Assembly: GCA_026195755.1 (NCBI GenBank) | Contig: JAPHRL010000287.1 | Coordinates: forward strand, 1-10,019 | Length of the DNA stretch: 10,019 nt | Reading direction: 5' to 3' | From: Kangiella sp. | GTDB taxonomy: Bacteria > Pseudomonadota > Gammaproteobacteria > Enterobacterales > Kangiellaceae | Shown: positions 7,114-10,019 of the stretch, piece by piece | How positions within the stretch are numbered: position 1 is the first letter of the stretch | Layout of the letters: each line of letters starts with the position of its first letter | Program-made: the position numbers and the translations under genes | The notes under the pieces: generated by a model | Seen by the model: the letters and a program-made list of their open reading frames with translations, nothing else | Told to the model about the DNA's origin: nothing | Databases searched by the model: none

Positions 7114-7917
7114 TTAAAACCAAATAAAGCAACTCGCCTTTTTGCCCATGACATCAAAGCTGAGTCGCTTGCTTGCTGGTTTCTGCGCCAAGCCATAACA
7201 AATGTGCAGTGGTATCAAATGCTCTTCACGAGGATGGCAATAAAGTGCGCCTGGTGCATTTTGCCACTCCATCAAACGTTCAGCACGCTCAAACTCATGC
7301 AGCGAAGCGCTCATACAGGTTTCTGTTAACCACTCATCAAAAGATTCATTAAGCAATCGTGATTGCTGGTCAGATGCACCAAAAAAAGCTTTTAAATTGT
7401 GGAACGAGAAACCTGAGCCAATGATTAAAACATTGTCGGACAGTAAAGCTCTGAGGGCACGGCCGAGTTTTATGTGATCTGCGGGATCTAACCCATTGAT
7501 AAGGGATATTTGAATGGTAGGGATATCCGCATCTGGGTACATGATTTTCAATGGTACAAACACGCCGTGATCTAACCCTCGATTATCTTCCATATGGCAG
7601 GCTACTTTCTTTGCTTCCAGCAACGATTGAATTCTTGCCGCCAGTTTTGGATTTCCTGGTACGGGGTACTGAATATGGTAGGACTCTTCTGGAAAACCAT
7701 AGTAATCATAATAAAGTGAAAGCTTCTGGCTCGATGTGATACTAACCTCTGATGCCTCCCAGTGAGCACTGAAAACAATAATAGCTTCCGGTTTAGGCAG
7801 CTCTTTGGCTAATGATTGCAAGCTCTCCACCATTTGCTGGTGCGCAGCGTCACCGAGTAGCGGTAAAGGGCCACCACCATGAGAAAGAAATGCAATTGTC
7901 GCTTTTTGCTCAGCCAT
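7114..7917 (-). CDS. LigB/DODA-type extradiol dioxygenase family protein
   Basis: A 267-residue cytosolic protein of the class III extradiol ring-cleavage (LigB, 4,5-DOPA dioxygenase-like) family. Such enzymes open catechol-type rings with a divalent metal, though the natural substrate of bacterial members is often unknown. Candidate metal and active-site histidines are conserved: His13 in LSHGGGP, His52 in SAHWE, His117 in GLDHGVFVPL, His173 in GSGFSFHN, and the C-terminal HPREEHLIPLH with His228 and His233. The end SFDVMGKKASCFIWF fits the family's last strand. Length is close to E. coli YgiD (262), but the GLDHGVFVPL and HPREEH blocks place it in a different subgroup, so I give no symbol. 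The ATG has only a weak GTGG upstream. No substrate clue comes from its neighbours. Confidence 0.87.
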   Translation of the reverse strand: MAEQKATIAFLSHGGGPLPLLGDAAHQQMVESLQSLAKELPKPEAIIVFSAHWEASEVSITSSQKLSLYYDYYGFPEESYHIQYPVPGNPKLAARIQSLLEAKKVACHMEDNRGLDHGVFVPLKIMYPDADIPTIQISLINGLDPADHIKLGRALRALLSDNVLIIGSGFSFHNLKAFFGASDQQSRLLNESFDEWLTETCMSASLHEFERAERLMEWQNAPGALYCHPREEHLIPLHICYGLAQKPASKRLSFDVMGKKASCFIWF

Positions 7918-7973
7918 TTTATTACCACTAAACTAGAGTAGGTTAATGGTAGCTGATAAAAGGGAGGAGGGAC

Positions 7974-8013
7974 TATAACCCAACGCACATAGTCACTGTG
8001 CGCTAATGTTATA
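7974..8013 (-). terminator. Two-tier hairpin after the alpha/beta hydrolase gene, possible terminator
   Basis: CGCACA (7984-7989) pairs with TGTGCG (7997-8002) around a 7-base loop. An outer TATAAC (7974-7979) with GTTATA (8008-8013) overlaps the hydrolase stop codon. On the minus strand there is no clean T-run after the stem (GTCCCTCCTCCC follows), so intrinsic termination is uncertain. It could instead be an mRNA 3'-end structure. Confidence 0.35.
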
Positions 8014-8677
8014 ACTGAAGATGTTTATGAATGAGTTGTGACATAGTTTCAGGTTGTGTTTGGAGAAGCATGTGAGTGGCTTCAACTACTTCAACCTGCA
8101 AATTGCTGCATAAATCTTCAAAGGCCTTGAGGTTATAAGCACTGACCAAGTTATCCATAGTCGCCTGTATATAGACACAGGGCACATCAATAACCTGACT
8201 CGGTTTGTGATAAGTACCAATGATCCTGATTCGCTTTTTAAGGTTTGAAAAGTTACCAGCAGCAATCGCTTTACGGAACAGGGCAATCAACTCAACTGAA
8301 GACCAGCGATTAAATAGAATATGGGCAATGACTTTGTCGGGAATAATATTCAGCAGACGAACTGGAAGAAAACGCCCGAGCTTGCCAATAAAACTAGGTG
8401 GCTGCAGGAAGCAGCCAAAGAAAAAAATTTGTTTGATACGAATCTTATTACGCTTAGCTAACTCGTATGCCAGTAGCCCTGAATATGACTCAACGATCAA
8501 AATAACTTCTTCATCGCCGACAGCCTGCTCAATAATCGAAACCTGATTCAAAATGCTCTGATCAGAATCCGTGGTTAGTGGCATCACCTCGACCGAAACA
8601 TCAGCCTTGAAGGTGTTGACAAAAGGCTTGAATAAAACACCCGTGCCATCTACACCGGGTAGTAGAATGATTTTCAT
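8009..8677 (-). CDS. Small alpha/beta hydrolase (putative esterase/thioesterase-like)
   Basis: A 222-residue cytosolic protein with an alpha/beta-hydrolase layout and no signal peptide. It opens with the first strand and oxyanion-hole loop LLPGVDGTG (5-13). The nucleophile elbow is probably VESYSG (62-67) with Ser64: related proteins, as I recall them, read GESFSG, so the first Gly is replaced by Val62. The acid is probably Asp175 in ATMDNLVS and the base His202 in ATHMLLQTQP, each with the expected spacing. A cap-like region (about 90-155) is rich in Arg and hydrophobic residues. At 222 residues it is short but the core is complete. The substrate is unknown; an acyl or ester substrate is an inference from the fold. 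The 88-bp gap and the yeiP terminator upstream suggest an independent transcript. Confidence 0.75.
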   Translation of the reverse strand: MKIILLPGVDGTGVLFKPFVNTFKADVSVEVMPLTTDSDQSILNQVSIIEQAVGDEEVILIVESYSGLLAYELAKRNKIRIKQIFFFGCFLQPPSFIGKLGRFLPVRLLNIIPDKVIAHILFNRWSSVELIALFRKAIAAGNFSNLKKRIRIIGTYHKPSQVIDVPCVYIQATMDNLVSAYNLKAFEDLCSNLQVEVVEATHMLLQTQPETMSQLIHKHLQL

Positions 8678-8740
8678 ATATTGCTCATAAGGAACGTATG
8701 TAAATCAATACTACAGTAGAGATGGGAAATATATAAGGAT

Positions 8741-8776
8741 AAAGGAAAAGAAAAGAAGCGCGGAATTAATCCGCGC
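8741..8776 (-). terminator. Terminator overlapping the yeiP stop codon
   Basis: GCGCGGA (8758-8764) pairs with TCCGCGC (8770-8776) around a 5-base loop that contains the TAA stop (8766-8768, minus strand). On the minus strand the stem is followed by a T-rich run (TTCTTTTCTTTTCC). The stem is therefore built partly from the last codons of the gene. Confidence 0.75.
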
Positions 8777-9335
8777 GGCTCATGAATTTCTTTTCTTCGA
8801 CGTTGATTTTAACTTTCTCGCCATTGGCGATGTATTCTGGAACCTGAATGGTTAGGCCGGTGGCGAATGTGGCTGGCTTGGTGCGAGCGGTGGCTGAGGC
8901 GCCTTTAATCGAAGGATCTGTTTGCTCGATGACCATTTCAACTGACTGCGGAAGTTCGAGGCCAATCACTTTGTCGTTAACCTGTACGACACGCAAGTCT
9001 TCGATGTCTTCGGTGATGAAGAGTAACTCGTCTTCAATATCTTCTTTATTGAAGGTGTACTGACTGTAGTCTTCTTTGTCCATGAAGATGACGCTGTCGC
9101 CTTCGGTGTAGGAGAAAGTCGCTGGGCGTTTGATCAGCTCGACGGTAGTGATCTGGTCGTCGCCTTTAAAACGTTCTTCAACCTTTAAGCCCGTTTGAAC
9201 GTCGGTGAAACGCATTTTATACAAGGTTGCAGCGCCACGTGCGCTAGGGCTACTGACTTCAATATTCTTAACAACCAATAGTTTGCCATTGTATTCAACA
9301 GCCATATTACGCTTAACATCACTTGCTTTTGCCAT
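8766..9335 (-). CDS. yeiP: Elongation factor P-like protein YeiP (EfpL)
   Basis: A paralogue of translation elongation factor P that acts at the ribosomal E/P site. Recent work on EfpL reports relief of stalling at some proline-containing motifs. The 189 residues match E. coli YeiP (190) throughout, including SARGAATLYKMRF (31-43), TGLKVEERFKGDD (48-60), FMDKEDY (84-90) and the end MSRAD. Three domains are expected: a KOW-like N-terminal domain (about 1-63) and two OB folds (about 66-125 and 130-189). KGASATARTKPATFATGL (144-161) is the EF-P-type C-terminal signature. The loop tip carries Arg33 (SPSARGAAT) where canonical EF-P has its modified Lys, which separates YeiP from EF-P. GAGAG lies about 6 bases before the ATG. 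The gene ends in an overlapping terminator and looks monocistronic. Confidence 0.95.
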   Translation of the reverse strand: MAKASDVKRNMAVEYNGKLLVVKNIEVSSPSARGAATLYKMRFTDVQTGLKVEERFKGDDQITTVELIKRPATFSYTEGDSVIFMDKEDYSQYTFNKEDIEDELLFITEDIEDLRVVQVNDKVIGLELPQSVEMVIEQTDPSIKGASATARTKPATFATGLTIQVPEYIANGEKVKINVEEKKFMSRAD

Positions 9336-9502
9336 GTTGAACTCTCGATTTATAGAGGTTAAAAATTGGGCATATTGTATGAGGATGTCAGGATATTGGG
9401 AATAGGGGGATGGAAATAAATGAGCGGTTGGTAGGTAAGGGGCACATCGCTAGCCTATAATTTAATGCTAACTCATCCAGTAAACTTGGTTGTAAAGGTC
9501 TG
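9336..9502. other. yeiP upstream region, no gene seen
   Basis: Together with the repeat cluster at 9503-9655, this forms a 347-bp gap without a credible gene. It must contain the yeiP promoter on the minus strand. A TATAAA-like box (around 9349-9354 read on the minus strand) lacks a good -35, so I do not call a promoter. A TATAAT at 9456-9461 on the + strand also lacks a partner. Confidence 0.5.
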
Positions 9503-9614
9503 GTAGGGGCCGTTATAGGATGGGTTAGCTCTTTGAGCGTAACCCATCGCTTGATAAATTGATGGGTTACGGCTACCGCCTGGGTCTGCCCCATTGGGTA
9601 AGTCCATCCTATAA
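9503..9614. repeat. REP/BIME-like palindromic repeat element with 11-bp terminal inverted repeats
   Basis: TTATAGGATGG (9513-9523) and CCATCCTATAA (9604-9614) are perfect 11-bp inverted repeats bounding a 102-bp block. Inside, GATGGGTTA (9519-9527), TAACCCATC (9540-9548) and GATGGGTTA (9561-9569) alternate, so the middle arm can pair with either neighbour. A GTAG followed by GGGCCG (9503-9512) precedes the block, and an inverted CGGCTAC lies at 9570-9576, as in paired REP sequences recognised by REP-associated tyrosine transposases. Elements of this look are widespread and non-coding. Assignment to a REP family is inference from architecture. Confidence 0.7.
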
Positions 9615-9629
9615 ATTCTAAACAGATAG

Positions 9630-9655
9630 GTAGGGGCGGACCTGTGTGTCCGCCC
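9630..9655. repeat. REP-like hairpin with GTAG foot
   Basis: GTAG (9630-9633) is followed directly by GGGCGGAC (9634-9641) pairing with GTCCGCCC (9648-9655) around a 6-base loop. A GTAG foot next to a GC-rich hairpin is the classic REP layout recognised by TnpA(REP)/RAYT proteins. It lies 27 bp beyond the stop of the peptidase S10 gene and could protect or end that transcript. Confidence 0.65.
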
Positions 9656-9682
9656 AATTGTTCTAATTAAAGGATAAGCAGC

Positions 9683-10019
9683 TTACAGTGACTTCTTAAA
9701 AAACTCGGTCAAATCTTTCTTCAACTTGATCAAATCATGCTCACGGATATACATCATATGGCCTGATTCGTAGTAGTACATGTGCACATTGTCTTTGAGC
9801 TGTTTTGGTAAGCCCATGTGCGAAAAGGTGTACTCGGTAGCGAAGAAAGGTGTCGCAAAATCATAGTAACCATTGCCGACATAAACCTGCATGTCCGGGT
9901 TGCGTAACATGGCGGCAGTTAGCTTGTCGCTGATGTCACGGTTCTGGCGATAAAAATCTTCGTAGTTCCAGCTTTTCACACCGCCGCCGAGAATGTAGTA
10001 GGGCAGGTCTGACTTATAA
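9683..10019 (-). CDS. Peptidase S10 (serine carboxypeptidase-like) family protein, C-terminal part
   Basis: Only the last ~112 residues are in the window; the frame stays open to the right edge (reading YKSDLPYYILGGGVKSWNYE), so the GTG at 9979 is an internal Val codon and not a start. Serine carboxypeptidases remove C-terminal amino acids and are usually exported in bacteria; the signal peptide would lie outside the window. The catalytic Asp is in VGNGYYDFATP (codon 9860-9862) and the catalytic His in YYESGHMMY (codon 9758-9760), in the family's order and spacing; the nucleophile Ser is outside. TEYTFSHMGLPKQLKDN fits the same C-terminal region. The C-terminus ends naturally at DLTEFFKKSL. 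A REP-like hairpin follows downstream in place of a T-run terminator. The family call is strong; activity cannot be judged. Confidence 0.88.
   Translation of the reverse strand, partial: YKSDLPYYILGGGVKSWNYEDFYRQNRDISDKLTAAMLRNPDMQVYVGNGYYDFATPFFATEYTFSHMGLPKQLKDNVHMYYYESGHMMYIREHDLIKLKKDLTEFFKKSL

Noticed and set aside
9456..9461. TATAAT on the + strand as a promoter for a transcript through the repeats
   Set aside because: No -35 hexamer lies at suitable distance and no gene follows on that strand.
9388..9657. Minus-strand 89-codon frame beginning MGGHTGPPLP
   Set aside because: It runs through the palindromic repeats, and its start lies in the GTAG hairpin. This peptide type is a common false gene call from such repeats. 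It has low-complexity composition and no ribosome-binding site or family match that I recognise.
9977..9979. GTG as the start of a 98-residue protein
   Set aside because: The frame stays open to the window edge with family-like sequence (LPYYILGGGVKSWN), so it is the inside of a peptidase S10 gene.

Overview
This is a chromosomal window from a gammaproteobacterium of moderate G+C content. Its left half keeps the well-known gene order hfq-hflX-hflK-hflC-yjeT(DUF2065)-purA, all on the + strand. The proteins read like diverged homologues of the E. coli set (for example HflX MFDRHSGGES, HflK MAWNEPGNNN). The right half carries yeiP (efpL), an EF-P paralogue typical of gammaproteobacteria. I cannot name the genus from the sequence alone; a marine Oceanospirillales- or Kangiella-type organism is only an impression.

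Positions 1-5640 (+ strand): hfq lacks its first ~18 codons, which lie before the window. It is followed by a hairpin and a good sigma70-type promoter that probably drives hflX, which starts with TTG. A hairpin with a T-run separates hflX from hflK. hflK and hflC are 12 bp apart and form a pair ended by a strong terminator. Next come the small membrane protein YjeT, a tandem terminator, and purA with its own strong terminator. The region joins RNA regulation (Hfq), ribosome rescue (HflX), control of the membrane protease FtsH (HflKC) and AMP synthesis (PurA). The hairpins suggest it is transcribed as several units, not one long operon.

Positions 5700-7103 (+ strand): a DUF418 multi-spanning membrane protein is coupled by a one-base TAATG overlap to a 73-residue DUF1653 protein. 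It converges, with a 10-bp gap, on a minus-strand LigB/DODA-type extradiol dioxygenase-family gene.

Positions 7114-9335 (- strand): the dioxygenase-family gene, a small cytosolic alpha/beta hydrolase, and yeiP/efpL, whose terminator overlaps its own stop codon. Positions 9336-9682 hold no credible gene. They contain a REP-like palindromic cluster: three alternating arms able to form competing hairpins, enclosed by an 11-bp inverted repeat, plus a separate hairpin with a GTAG foot. The window ends inside the C-terminal part of a peptidase S10 (serine carboxypeptidase-like) gene on the - strand.

I see no RNA gene, CRISPR array, prophage, defence system or complete transposon. Apart from the repeat cluster and a few regulatory layouts and motif variants, this is ordinary core genome, and I found no convincing undescribed system.
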